From Fimbriiglobus sp. (GTDB lineage: Bacteria > Planctomycetota > Planctomycetia > Gemmatales > Gemmataceae), in contig JALHQU010000023.1 of assembly GCA_022841795.1 (NCBI GenBank), forward strand, positions 1-57,194: 57,194 nt of DNA, read 5' to 3'. Shown piece by piece: positions 42,298 to 49,435 of this stretch (its first letter is position 1; each line of letters begins with the position of its first letter). The position numbers were made by a program, and so were the translations under genes. The notes beneath the pieces are model-generated. The model saw only the letters and a list, made by a program, of their open reading frames with translations. It searched no databases and was not told the DNA's origin.

Positions 42298-42822
42298 TCA
42301 GCCTTTGCCGTCCACCGACGGGTCGGCGGGCGGGGCCAACGGCTTCACGTCTCCGCGGAGGTTCATGAGGAACGACCGCACGTTCAGCGGCACCCCCATC
42401 CGCCGGGCCCACTCTTTCATCACCTCCGCCGCCTCGTAGGCCCACCGGGCGTGCACCTCCCGCTCCCGCTCCTGGTCGGCCGGGGTGTCGTCGAACGACC
42501 CGCCCTTCTTGCCCAGAAACTTCTTGTACGCCCCGCAGTCTCGGTGTTCGATGATGTACACGTCCTCGAACTCTCGCAGCTCGTGGGCGATCTTGAAGTG
42601 GTCCTTGAACGTGTCCACCCAGTGCGGGTGTTTGCCGTTCGCCCCGAGCGCCCCGAGCGCGCACCCGGCGATGGTCACGTGGTCGTAGCGGTTAGTCAGG
42701 TTGTCGTGGTCCATGAACTGCACCACGTCGTCCATCAGCCGCAGGTCCATACAGGTGACCAGCAGCACCGCCTTCCGCGGCGGCGGGTACGAGATGTCGT
42801 AGGCGTCGTGGTGCAGAGACAC
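42298..42822 (-). CDS. Beta-carbonic-anhydrase-like protein
   Basis: A 174-residue protein with the beta-carbonic-anhydrase zinc site: C24, the D26-R28 dyad (CMDLR), H93 and C96 (EHRDCGAYK). It should coordinate zinc with Cys-His-Cys and may hydrate CO2, though it is short and lacks close overall likeness to classical enzymes, so it could be one of the family relatives of unknown substrate. The start is GTG 42822 (GAGGG about eight bases upstream); the longer frame to 42924 would translate tRNA-Ser antisense-to-sense sequence and is rejected. It converges with the zinc-ribbon gene, six bases apart. Confidence 0.8.
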   Translation of the reverse strand: MSLHHDAYDISYPPPRKAVLLVTCMDLRLMDDVVQFMDHDNLTNRYDHVTIAGCALGALGANGKHPHWVDTFKDHFKIAHELREFEDVYIIEHRDCGAYKKFLGKKGGSFDDTPADQEREREVHARWAYEAAEVMKEWARRMGVPLNVRSFLMNLRGDVKPLAPPADPSVDGKG

Positions 42823-42874
42823 GGGCGGACCCTCGGGGAAAGCCGAGCATCCTGCCGGAAGGTAGAGTTGTGAG

Positions 42875-42962
42875 CGGAACGGGAGGGATTTGAACCCTCG
42901 ATACGGGGATACCGTATACGGCATTTCCAGTGCCGCCTCTTCAGCCGCTCGAGCACCGTTCC
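42875..42962 (-). tRNA. tRNA-Ser (anticodon GGA)
   Basis: Acceptor GGAACGG/CCGTTCC, anticodon stem CGGCA/TGCCG with loop CTGGAAA giving GGA, a long variable arm (TACGG/CCGTA region) as expected for serine, T-arm GAGGG-TTCAAAT-CCCTC, discriminator G. CCA is not encoded. Length 88 nt. Confidence 0.97.
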
Positions 42963-43057
42963 GTTGCCGTCAGCCGGACACCCCGCCCGCGGGCGGGGTT
43001 CGCCGCCGACCACGGGAGAATCCTAGCACCGCGGCCGTGGGGCGACAACGGAGTGCG

Positions 43058-43113
43058 TCTTCGCCGCGACTGAAAGGAGCGGGCCAGTCCGCTCCTTTCA
43101 GTCGCGGCGAAGA
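43058..43113. repeat. Dispersed palindrome family C, copy 3 (variant arms)
   Basis: TCTTCGCCGCGAC and GGAGCGG match the other C copies, but the middle of the arm is TGAAA instead of CACCG; the opposite arm changes to match (CCTTTCAGTCGCGG), so pairing is preserved. Starts 7 nt after the DUF1501 stop. Confidence 0.9.
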
Positions 43114-43120
43114 GGATGCG

Positions 43121-44446
43121 TCACCCGAACAGCTCCCGCAGCGGTTCGCCGTCGGTCATCGCCAGCGGGCGGCCGAGGCGGTCGGTCACGCTCTGCTGCG
43201 GGTCCACCCCGAGCGCGTGGTACACCGTCGCCGTCAGGTCGGCCGGACTCACCGGCTTCTCCGCCGGCTCCGCCCCGATCTTGTCGCTCGCCCCGTACAC
43301 CCGCCCGCCGCGGACGCCGCCGCCGGCCAGCACCGCCGAGTAGCACCGCGCCCAGTGCTCCCGCCCGGCGCTGGCCGCGGTGATCTTCGGCGCCCGCCCG
43401 AACTCGCCCGCCCAAACCACCAGGGTTTCGTCCAGCAGCCCGCGGTCGGAGAGATCGTCCAGCAGCGCCGAAAACCCGGCGTCGGCCGGCGGCATCAGCC
43501 GCGTCTTCAGCGAGCGGAAGTTGTCGCCGTGCGTGTCCCAGAACGTCCGCCCGTCGTTCGGCCAGTTCACGCACACCAGCCGCACCCCGGCCTCCACCAG
43601 CCGGCGGGCCATCAGGCAGCACTGGCCGTGGGTGGTGCGGCCGTACCGATCCCGCGTCTGCGGCGATTCCCCTTCCAGGTCGAACGCCGCCTGCACCCGC
43701 TGCTGCGTGAGCAACCGGAACGCCTTCTCCTGCGCCGACGAGTACCCCAGGTCGGGCACGTTCCGGTCGAGGGTGTGCAACAGCCGGCTGCGGTCGTCCA
43801 TCCGCACCCCGCCGTCGCCCAGACCGGCGAGGCGGAAGCCGGGGGCGTTCGGGTCGCCGGACACCAGGAACGGGTCGAACCCGGCGCCGAGCCAGCCGGC
43901 GTGCTGACCGGGGGCCACCCCGCCCGGCGCCGCCGGGTGCGAGCACACCCACGGCAGGCTCACGAACCCCGGCACGCCCGGCGGCAGCGGGCGGAGCTTG
44001 TCCAGCATGGAGCCGACGTGCGGGGTGTCGTTCCGGCTGGGCGGGTCGGCGTCCGAGTTCGGCCGCGGGGCCAGCCGGCCGGTCATCAGGTGGTGGACGC
44101 TGGAGAGATGCGCCACGTCGGTGTGGGCCATCGAGCGGATGACGGCCAGTTTGTCCGTCTGCCGGCTGAGTCGCGGGAAGTGCTCGCTGATCTGCAACCC
44201 CGGCACGACGGTGGGGATCGGCTTGAACTCGCCACGGACCTCGCCCGGCGCGTCCGGCTTCAGGTCCCAGGTGTCCAGGTGGCTCGGCCCGCCCCACATG
44301 AACAGCAGGATGACCGACTTCGCCCGTTTCGGCGGGGCCGACGCGACGGCCGGGGAATCGAGCAGCGACGACAGGCCGAGGCCGAGGACGCCGAGCGAGC
44401 CGGCGCGGACCAGATCGCGCCGCGAGGGCGGGAGAGGCGAATGCAT
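43121..44446 (-). CDS. DUF1501 exported protein
   Basis: A 441-residue planctomycete DUF1501 (sulfatase-like/alkaline-phosphatase superfamily) protein. N-terminal Tat-type leader SRRDLVRAGSLGVLGLGLSSLL, then family blocks ILLFMWGGPSHLDTWDLKPD, VIRSMAHTDVAHLSSVHHLMTG, TLVVWAGEFGRAPKI and HWARCYSAVLAGGGVRGGRVYG with the metal-binding Asp/His residues. DUF1501 genes usually pair with a DUF1553/PSCyt cytochrome gene; here the next gene upstream is a seven-haem cytochrome, possibly a functional partner. ATG 44446. Confidence 0.93.
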   Translation of the reverse strand: MHSPLPPSRRDLVRAGSLGVLGLGLSSLLDSPAVASAPPKRAKSVILLFMWGGPSHLDTWDLKPDAPGEVRGEFKPIPTVVPGLQISEHFPRLSRQTDKLAVIRSMAHTDVAHLSSVHHLMTGRLAPRPNSDADPPSRNDTPHVGSMLDKLRPLPPGVPGFVSLPWVCSHPAAPGGVAPGQHAGWLGAGFDPFLVSGDPNAPGFRLAGLGDGGVRMDDRSRLLHTLDRNVPDLGYSSAQEKAFRLLTQQRVQAAFDLEGESPQTRDRYGRTTHGQCCLMARRLVEAGVRLVCVNWPNDGRTFWDTHGDNFRSLKTRLMPPADAGFSALLDDLSDRGLLDETLVVWAGEFGRAPKITAASAGREHWARCYSAVLAGGGVRGGRVYGASDKIGAEPAEKPVSPADLTATVYHALGVDPQQSVTDRLGRPLAMTDGEPLRELFG

Positions 44447-44556
44447 TCGGGCCACCGAGGCGGGGCGGGTGGCAGGTCGAGGACGACCCGCCGGCGGGAG
44501 ACCCAAAGTGTAGCCCACCCCGCCCGCCCGCACAACCCGTTACGTTTGGTGTCTTC

Positions 44557-44616
44557 GTTAGCCCGACGCGCCAGCGAGGGACGGGTGGCTGACCCTCGCT
44601 GGCGCGTCGGGCTAAC
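44557..44616. repeat. Dispersed palindrome family D, copy 2
   Basis: Arms of 24 bp, GTTAGCCCGACGCGCCAGCG... and exact complement, 12-nt loop. It lies 11 nt after the cytochrome stop (minus strand). Copy 1 is at 7219-7280, where the left arm is degraded. Confidence 0.9.
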
Positions 44617-44627
44617 GGGAGAAGAGG

Positions 44628-46484
44628 TCACTCCTGCCGCGCGAACTGCAGCCACTGGGCGAGGGCCGAATGTTCGCGGAACTTGGCCGCGTCCCCCAGC
44701 CGGCGGTACGCCTCGGCCAGCCCGGCGTGGTTCTTCGGGCGGAACGGGCGGATGTCCAGGGCCTGCTTGTACGCCGTGATCGCCTCGCGGGTGTCCCCGG
44801 CTTGCAGGTAACAATCGCCCAGGAACCGCCAGTCGTCCGCCTGCCGGCGGAGCTGCACCAGCTCCTTCAGGTGGGCGGCGGCCTCCTTGAACCGGCCGGC
44901 AGCGGCGTCCGCGTTCGCGCACACCATCAGCGCGTAGGCCCGCATCTCCGGGTGGGCGTCCTTCGCCGCCAGCGTCTCCCTGGCGTACCCGACCGCCTTG
45001 CGGGCATCGCGGGGGAACGTCAGTTGGGCCAGCCACTGCGTCGTCTCCGGGTCGCGGAGGCCGAGGGCGTAAGCCTTCTCCAGCAGCGGCAAAGCGCGGT
45101 CGGCGAACGCGGGGGCGAACTTCTCGTACCCCTGCTTCTCCCCGGCTTGCAGGTACGCCAGCGCCAGGTTCCGCAGGTTGTCCGCGTCGGACAGGTGCGA
45201 CACGTCGCCGATCGGCTCCAGCGTCGGGGCGGAAGCGGGCGGCTGCGGCTTGGTGGTGTGGATGCCGATGCGGTGGTGGGAGAACGCCAGGTGCGGGATG
45301 TCGGTGTCGCCCTTCGGCATGTGGCACGACACGCAGTTGTCCGCCGGCGTCGTCTTCGCCCGGCTGTCGGCCGGGGCCTTGCACTTCGCTGGCTCGTGGC
45401 AACTCATGCACTGCTGGCGGTGGTGCGCCGCCACATCCTTCGGTTTCTCCTTGGCGTGCGGGTCGTGGCAGGTGATGCACGTCATCTGCGAGCTCGTGTA
45501 ACACTTGCTCTGCCGCAACTGCTCGAAGTGGCCGGTGACGGTCATGCGGCCGCCGTCCCCGGCGGCGCGGTAATCCACCCGGTGGTCGGCCAGCGGCATG
45601 CCGGGGCGGAAGTCGTCCGGCCCGCGGCCGCGGAGCCGCACCGACGCCACCGCCCCCAGGTGGCACTCGGCGCACACCGCCTCCAACAGCGGGCGGGATA
45701 GTTTCGCCGGGTTCACGATGGTCAGGTCCGGGCCGGTCGGGGCGGCGTTCCCCCGATACCGCTCGGCGTGCTTCGACCCCGGCCCGTGGCAGCTCTCGCA
45801 CCCGACGGCGTGTTCGCGGATGGCGTGCTTGTGGACCGCCCCGCCCACCGCCGCCACCCCCCCGCTGTGGCACTTCACGCACCCCTGCGTCACCTGCCGC
45901 TCGAAGCTCCAGTGCTGGGCGAAGTCGTACCCCGGCGACAGGTCGTACCGCTGGCGGCCGGTGTAGTAGGTGATGGGCGATTCGAGCAGGAACCCGTCCA
46001 CCTCGACGAAGTAGGTGCGGCAGAAGTGCCCGGACCCGACCAGGTACCGCACCGGGTGGTCCAGTTTCGCCACCACCTTCCCCTTCGCGTCCTTCAGCGT
46101 CTCTTCGTGCCGCAGCTTGCCGTTCTCCCGATACACCCGGTAGGTGCGGCCGGACGGCTTGTGCTCGAACGTGGCGTCCGGCGGCTCGCGGTCCGGGTCG
46201 ATGTCCGCCAGGGCCTGACTGTGGGCGGTGAGCAGGTACGACTGGTGGTTGGTCTTGTGACAGCCGACGCAGGCGGCGGTGCCGACGAACGCGGCGTCGG
46301 TGTTCCGGTACTCGCTGCCGGCGGCCGGCGGCGGGAAGTTGGTTCCGGGGGCGGCGGACGGGGTGGTCGGGGTGGCGTTCGGGTCCGGGCGGACGGCCTG
46401 CCAGCCGAAGTACCCGACCAGGGCGACGAGCGGCAGGGCGAGCAGGGCGGCGCGGAGCCGGGCCTTCGAGCGCGGGGTCATCAC
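44628..46484 (-). CDS. Seven-haem cytochrome c with TPR domain
   Basis: A 618-residue membrane-anchored multihaem cytochrome. N-terminal anchor LRAALLALPLVALVGYFGW (11-29). Seven CxxCH motifs: CVGCH (72-76), CVKCH, CESCH, CAECH, CITCH, CMSCH, CVSCH, all before residue about 400. The arrangement resembles cytochrome c554/NrfB-like and DmsE-type multihaem proteins (GCESCHGPGSKH, MTCITCHDPH). Residues about 430-618 form tetratricopeptide repeats (LRNLALAYLQAGEK, WRFLGDCYLQAGDTREAITAYKQAL), suggesting docking to a partner. Periplasmic electron transfer is inferred. ATG 46484; -10-like TATAAC 30 nt upstream. Confidence 0.92.
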   Translation of the reverse strand: MMTPRSKARLRAALLALPLVALVGYFGWQAVRPDPNATPTTPSAAPGTNFPPPAAGSEYRNTDAAFVGTAACVGCHKTNHQSYLLTAHSQALADIDPDREPPDATFEHKPSGRTYRVYRENGKLRHEETLKDAKGKVVAKLDHPVRYLVGSGHFCRTYFVEVDGFLLESPITYYTGRQRYDLSPGYDFAQHWSFERQVTQGCVKCHSGGVAAVGGAVHKHAIREHAVGCESCHGPGSKHAERYRGNAAPTGPDLTIVNPAKLSRPLLEAVCAECHLGAVASVRLRGRGPDDFRPGMPLADHRVDYRAAGDGGRMTVTGHFEQLRQSKCYTSSQMTCITCHDPHAKEKPKDVAAHHRQQCMSCHEPAKCKAPADSRAKTTPADNCVSCHMPKGDTDIPHLAFSHHRIGIHTTKPQPPASAPTLEPIGDVSHLSDADNLRNLALAYLQAGEKQGYEKFAPAFADRALPLLEKAYALGLRDPETTQWLAQLTFPRDARKAVGYARETLAAKDAHPEMRAYALMVCANADAAAGRFKEAAAHLKELVQLRRQADDWRFLGDCYLQAGDTREAITAYKQALDIRPFRPKNHAGLAEAYRRLGDAAKFREHSALAQWLQFARQE

Positions 46485-46513
46485 CGGACCTGACGGCGGA
46501 AGCGACCCCGGCA

Positions 46514-46519
46514 GTTATA
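46514..46519 (-). promoter_or_regulatory. Candidate -10 element (TATAAC) for the cytochrome gene
   Basis: On the minus strand GGGTATAACTGCC, with the hexamer ending 29 nt before the ATG. No -35 match was evident. Confidence 0.3.
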
Positions 46520-46584
46520 CCCGAGAGTAGCGGGGAGTGCAGGTGATTGTGAAGTTGAACACCCCCGCCGTTGACAGGAGGTGA

Positions 46585-46748
46585 GACCTCACCCCCCGGC
46601 CCCCTCTCCGAGCCGGAGAGGGGGTGTTCAAGCGAGCTCAGTTCCGGGTGATGCTGTCCGCCACCGAACAGCCCGTCTCGACGTCCGACCACCATCCGCC
46701 GTTGAACACCCCCTCTCCCCGTGGGAGAGGGGGCCGGGGGGTGAGGTC
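46585..46748. repeat. Composite inverted element, family E copy 1
   Basis: Two 47-bp outer arms (46585-46631 and 46702-46748) begin GACCTCACCCCCCGGCCCCC and end in its complement; each arm is itself a hairpin (CCCCCTCTCC...GGAGAGGGGG). They flank 70 bp of unrelated sequence, giving a MITE-like shape without a transposase. Confidence 0.88.
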
Positions 46749-46759
46749 CGCCGCCCATC

Positions 46760-47467
46760 TCAGCACATCACCGTCTTCCGCTTCTTCCCCTGCTTGCCCA
46801 GCGCGATCACCTTGTCGATGTACGCCCCGGCGTCCGGCACCCGACAGTCGGTGTCGCCCATGTCCACGTCCACCACTCCGATCGCCCTCGCCGTGGCCTT
46901 CGCCTTCACCGTCAGGTCCGGCACATACGTCCCGACGCAGATGACGAAATTGTTCATGACGTACTTCACCCGGTTCGGGGCGGTGCGGATACCGGCCTCG
47001 ATCCGCTCCAGCAGTCCGACGATCTCGTCGTGATCCAACTCCTCGTCCGGCCGGATCGACAGCAGGCCGGCGTAGGTGGACCAGCCGGCGGCGGCGATCT
47101 GCTCCTTCTTCGAGTCCATCCACTCCAGCGCCAGTTCGCGGCCGAACCGGGATTCGGCCGCCGTCCACGCCACCGCGTAGCAACTGACCATCTGCCAGTA
47201 CGCCGCCTTCACCCACCGGGTCAGGTGGGCTTTCGTCATCTTCTCCGGCTCGGAGATGAGCGCCGCCAGGTACATGGCGTCCGAGTTGCCGGTGTCGTAC
47301 AGGGCTAGGGCGAGGGCGTGGTCCCGCTTCACCCGCTTCTGGATCACCTTCAGGTCGCCGACCTTCACGCCGAAGAACGGCTCCTTCGCCCCGTGCCGCA
47401 GGAACGTCTTCTTCGTCTGCTCGCTGCCCTTCGCCTCCAACTCGGTCATCACCTCGTCGAGCGTCAT
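46760..47467 (-). CDS. DNA alkylation repair protein (AlkD-like HEAT fold)
   Basis: A 235-residue protein of the PF08713 family. It is all-helical with HEAT-like repeats (LEAKGSEQTKKTFLRHGAKEPFFGVKVGDLK at residues 10-40, quoted in part). The N-terminal block FFGVKVGDLKVIQKR is typical of AlkD-type glycosylase relatives that excise or recognise alkylated purines. The Trp/Asp residues of the AlkD pocket cannot be assigned with certainty, so activity is inferred from family. ATG 47467; GAGG lies about eight bases upstream. Divergent from the cysteine desulfurase gene. Confidence 0.85.
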   Translation of the reverse strand: MTLDEVMTELEAKGSEQTKKTFLRHGAKEPFFGVKVGDLKVIQKRVKRDHALALALYDTGNSDAMYLAALISEPEKMTKAHLTRWVKAAYWQMVSCYAVAWTAAESRFGRELALEWMDSKKEQIAAAGWSTYAGLLSIRPDEELDHDEIVGLLERIEAGIRTAPNRVKYVMNNFVICVGTYVPDLTVKAKATARAIGVVDVDMGDTDCRVPDAGAYIDKVIALGKQGKKRKTVMC

Positions 47468-47483
47468 GGGAAGGCTCCTCACG

Positions 47484-47510
47484 GGTGGCCCGCTCTCTCC
47501 GAGAGCGGGG
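47484..47510. repeat. Dispersed palindrome family I, copy 1
   Basis: GGTGGCCCGCTCTCTCCGAG with AGAGCGGG completing the hairpin; a larger inverted pair CGGGTGGCC/GGCCACCCG (47483-47543) surrounds it. Copy 2 is at 56289-56313. Confidence 0.7.
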
Positions 47511-47551
47511 GAAGAGCCGACTCCCGGAGGTCGTCGGCCACCCGTCCAGCT

Positions 47552-47557
47552 TACAAT
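47552..47557 (+). promoter_or_regulatory. Candidate -10 (TACAAT) giving a leaderless desulfurase transcript
   Basis: TACAAT ends 6 nt before the ATG at 47564; no Shine-Dalgarno sequence is present. Same arrangement as folE. Confidence 0.45.
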
Positions 47558-47563
47558 TCCGGC

Positions 47564-48814
47564 ATGACCGCGATCTACCTCGATCACAACGCCACCACCC
47601 CGGTGCGGGCGGAGGCGTGGGAAGCGATGCGGGTTGTATCGGCCGAGGCGTTCGGCAACCCGTCTTCGGCGCACGCCGCCGGGCGGAAGGCCCGGCAACA
47701 CCTGGAGGCGGCCCGCGAGCAGGTGGCGGAACTGCTCGGCGCCACTCCGGAGGAAGTGATCTTCACCAGCGGGGCGACGGAGGCGAACAACCTGGCGATC
47801 TTTGGGCTGGCGTCTTCTCCCCCCTTCCTTCCCAGGGAAGGGGGGCGGGGGGGGTTAGGTTCTTCCGACCCCTCCCCCCAGCCCCCTCCCCCGAAGGGAG
47901 AGGGGGAGGAAGCAGCAGCTAGGGGAGCCATCCTTTCCTCCTCCCTCGAACACCCGTGCGTGGTCGAGCCGCTCAAGCAGCTGGCCGCGGCCGGGGTCGG
48001 CGTGGACTGGCTGCCCGTCACCCCGCTCGGCACAGTCGAGCAGAAAGCGGTGATCGCCCGCGTGACGGACGCCACCCGGCTGGTGTCGCTCATGCTGGTG
48101 AACCACGAGACCGGGGCGATCCAGCCCGTCCGCCACGTCACCAAGACGCTGCCGAAGCACGTTCTGATGCACACCGACGCGGCGCAGGCGGTGGGCAAGC
48201 TGCCGGTACACTTTGCCGACCTGGGGGTTACGGCGCTGACCGCCTCCGGGCACAAGTTCGGCGGGCCGAAGGGGGTCGGGGTGCTGGTGCTGAAGAAGGG
48301 GGCGAAGCTCCGCCCGCTGATGTTCGGCGGGCACCAGCAGCGGGGCCACCGCCCCGGCACCGAGCCGGTGCCGCTGGCCGTCGGGCTGGCCGCGGCGCTG
48401 GCCGCGGCGACGCGAGAGATGGAGGTAAGCGCGGCAAAGGTGCGGGAGTTGCGGGAGCGGTTTTTGAGCAGGCTGCAAGCCGACGGAACGCTTTCCGTCG
48501 GCGTTCTGATCGTCATCAACTCTCCCCCGGATGCCCTGCCATACACCCTCAATGTCTCCTTCCCCGGCTGCCGGTCCGAGGTGCTGCTGATGGCCCTCGA
48601 CCTGGCGGGGGTGGCGTGCAGCACCGGGTCGGCGTGTTCCAGCGGATCGCTGCTCCCGTCGCCGGTGCTACAGGCGATGGGCGTGCCCGACGCGGTGCTG
48701 CACTCGGCCATGCGGTTCAGCTTCAGCCCGACGCTGACGGAAGCGGAGATCGACGAGGCATCAGAGCGGGTGGCGGGGTGCGTACAGCGAGTTCATGGCG
48801 AGGCGGGAGCGTGA
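47564..48814 (+). CDS. Cysteine desulfurase (NifS/IscS type) carrying a repeat-encoded insert
   Basis: A 416-residue class V aminotransferase that makes persulfide sulfur from cysteine for Fe-S clusters, molybdopterin and thiolated tRNA. YLDHNATTPV, GNPSSAHAAGR, FTSGATEANNLAIFGL, the PLP lysine K231 (SGHKFGGPKGVGVL) and the catalytic Cys C356 (STGSACSSGS) are intact. Residues 84-119 are a Pro/Gly/Ser/Glu-rich stretch absent from normal family members; it is encoded by a C-rich palindromic repeat inserted in frame. The C-terminus GEAGA and the TGA come from family A palindrome 6. ATG 47564; a TACAAT lies 6 nt upstream. May also feed the moa genes, though these are 22 kb away. Confidence 0.93.
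   Translation: MTAIYLDHNATTPVRAEAWEAMRVVSAEAFGNPSSAHAAGRKARQHLEAAREQVAELLGATPEEVIFTSGATEANNLAIFGLASSPPFLPREGGRGGLGSSDPSPQPPPPKGEGEEAAARGAILSSSLEHPCVVEPLKQLAAAGVGVDWLPVTPLGTVEQKAVIARVTDATRLVSLMLVNHETGAIQPVRHVTKTLPKHVLMHTDAAQAVGKLPVHFADLGVTALTASGHKFGGPKGVGVLVLKKGAKLRPLMFGGHQQRGHRPGTEPVPLAVGLAAALAAATREMEVSAAKVRELRERFLSRLQADGTLSVGVLIVINSPPDALPYTLNVSFPGCRSEVLLMALDLAGVACSTGSACSSGSLLPSPVLQAMGVPDAVLHSAMRFSFSPTLTEAEIDEASERVAGCVQRVHGEAGA
47813..47920. repeat. In-frame C-rich palindromic insertion in the desulfurase gene
   Basis: Contains CCTTCCTTCCCAGGGAAGGG and CCCCTCCCCCGAAGGGAGAG hairpins plus CAGCCCCCTCC words like the E-family elements. It lengthens the protein by about 36 residues between GLA and RGAILSSSLEHP without breaking the frame. 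Confidence 0.8.
48480..48503. repeat. Small hairpin inside the desulfurase gene
   Basis: GCCGACGGA-ACGCTT-TCCGTCGGC, 9-bp arms, codes for residues ADGTLSVG (304-311). Possibly a second, shorter insertion; could also be chance. Confidence 0.5.
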
Positions 48815-48861
48815 GCGACCGGAGGGCATGAACCTCCGGTCGCTCACGCTCCCGGCTCGCC
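48797..48861. repeat. Dispersed palindrome family A, copy 6
   Basis: GGCGAGGCGGGAGCGTGA plus GCGACCGGAG and complement. It supplies the last residues and stop of the desulfurase gene and ends 4 nt before the converging GNAT stop. Confidence 0.9.
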
Positions 48862-48865
48862 AAAA

Positions 48866-49360
48866 TCACAGCGGGTACTCCCACCGCCACACCAGGCCGT
48901 CGTCCGGGTCGATCTCCTCGCCGACGTGCCGGAACCCGGCCTTCGTCAGCACCCGCCCGCTGGCGTTCGCCACCGGCAGGGTGTGCGCCATCGCCACCTT
49001 CGCCCCGCCGTCGCGGGCGATCCGCACCATCTCGACCGTCATCGCCGTCGCCACCCCCCGGTTCTCGAACGCCGGGTAGGTGCCGTACCCGAACTCCACC
49101 ACCCCGTCCGGCGTCGGCTTGCTCTTGAACCCGCTCGACCCGACCGCCACCCCGTCCGCCGCCCGCACCGCCAGGTACGCCACCCACGGCACGTCGGCGG
49201 CGTTCTGGGTGAACAGCTTCGAGGTCATTTCGAGCGTTTCGACGATCACCCCGGTGTGCGGGTCGAACACCACCCCGGTTTCCCGCTGATACCCGGCCGG
49301 GTCGGACAGGATGTGAGCCACGGTGGCGGCGTCGAGGGTGACGAACCGGATCGGGGGCAT
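48866..49360 (-). CDS. GNAT family N-acetyltransferase
   Basis: A 164-residue acetyltransferase. The acetyl-CoA pyrophosphate-binding motif A is FENRGVATAMTVEMVR (R-G-x-A form of Q/R-x-x-G-x-G/A), preceded by the beta strand VVEFGYGTYPAF, and motif B is NASGRVLTKAGFRHVGEE. This resembles the RimJ/RimL-like branch that acetylates amines of proteins or small molecules. Substrate unknown. ATG 49360. It converges with the desulfurase gene across palindrome A6. Confidence 0.9.
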   Translation of the reverse strand: MPPIRFVTLDAATVAHILSDPAGYQRETGVVFDPHTGVIVETLEMTSKLFTQNAADVPWVAYLAVRAADGVAVGSSGFKSKPTPDGVVEFGYGTYPAFENRGVATAMTVEMVRIARDGGAKVAMAHTLPVANASGRVLTKAGFRHVGEEIDPDDGLVWRWEYPL

Positions 49361-49435
49361 GAGTGGGCCGGGGTGTGGAGGGTTGTACCAAAGAGCCGCC
49401 GGCCGCCGCCGGGTTCGCGCCGGGTTGGAAGCCGG

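Noticed and set aside
42823-42924. Longer N-terminus of the carbonic-anhydrase-like protein
   Set aside because: It would translate through tRNA-Ser; the GTG at 42822 has a better ribosome binding site.
46585-46748. Insertion sequence
   Set aside because: Inverted ends are present but there is no transposase and the interior is only 70 bp; listed as a repeat.
2632-48861. CRISPR array
   Set aside because: The repeated palindromes are dispersed singly with kilobases between them, not spaced by short spacers, and no cas gene is present.
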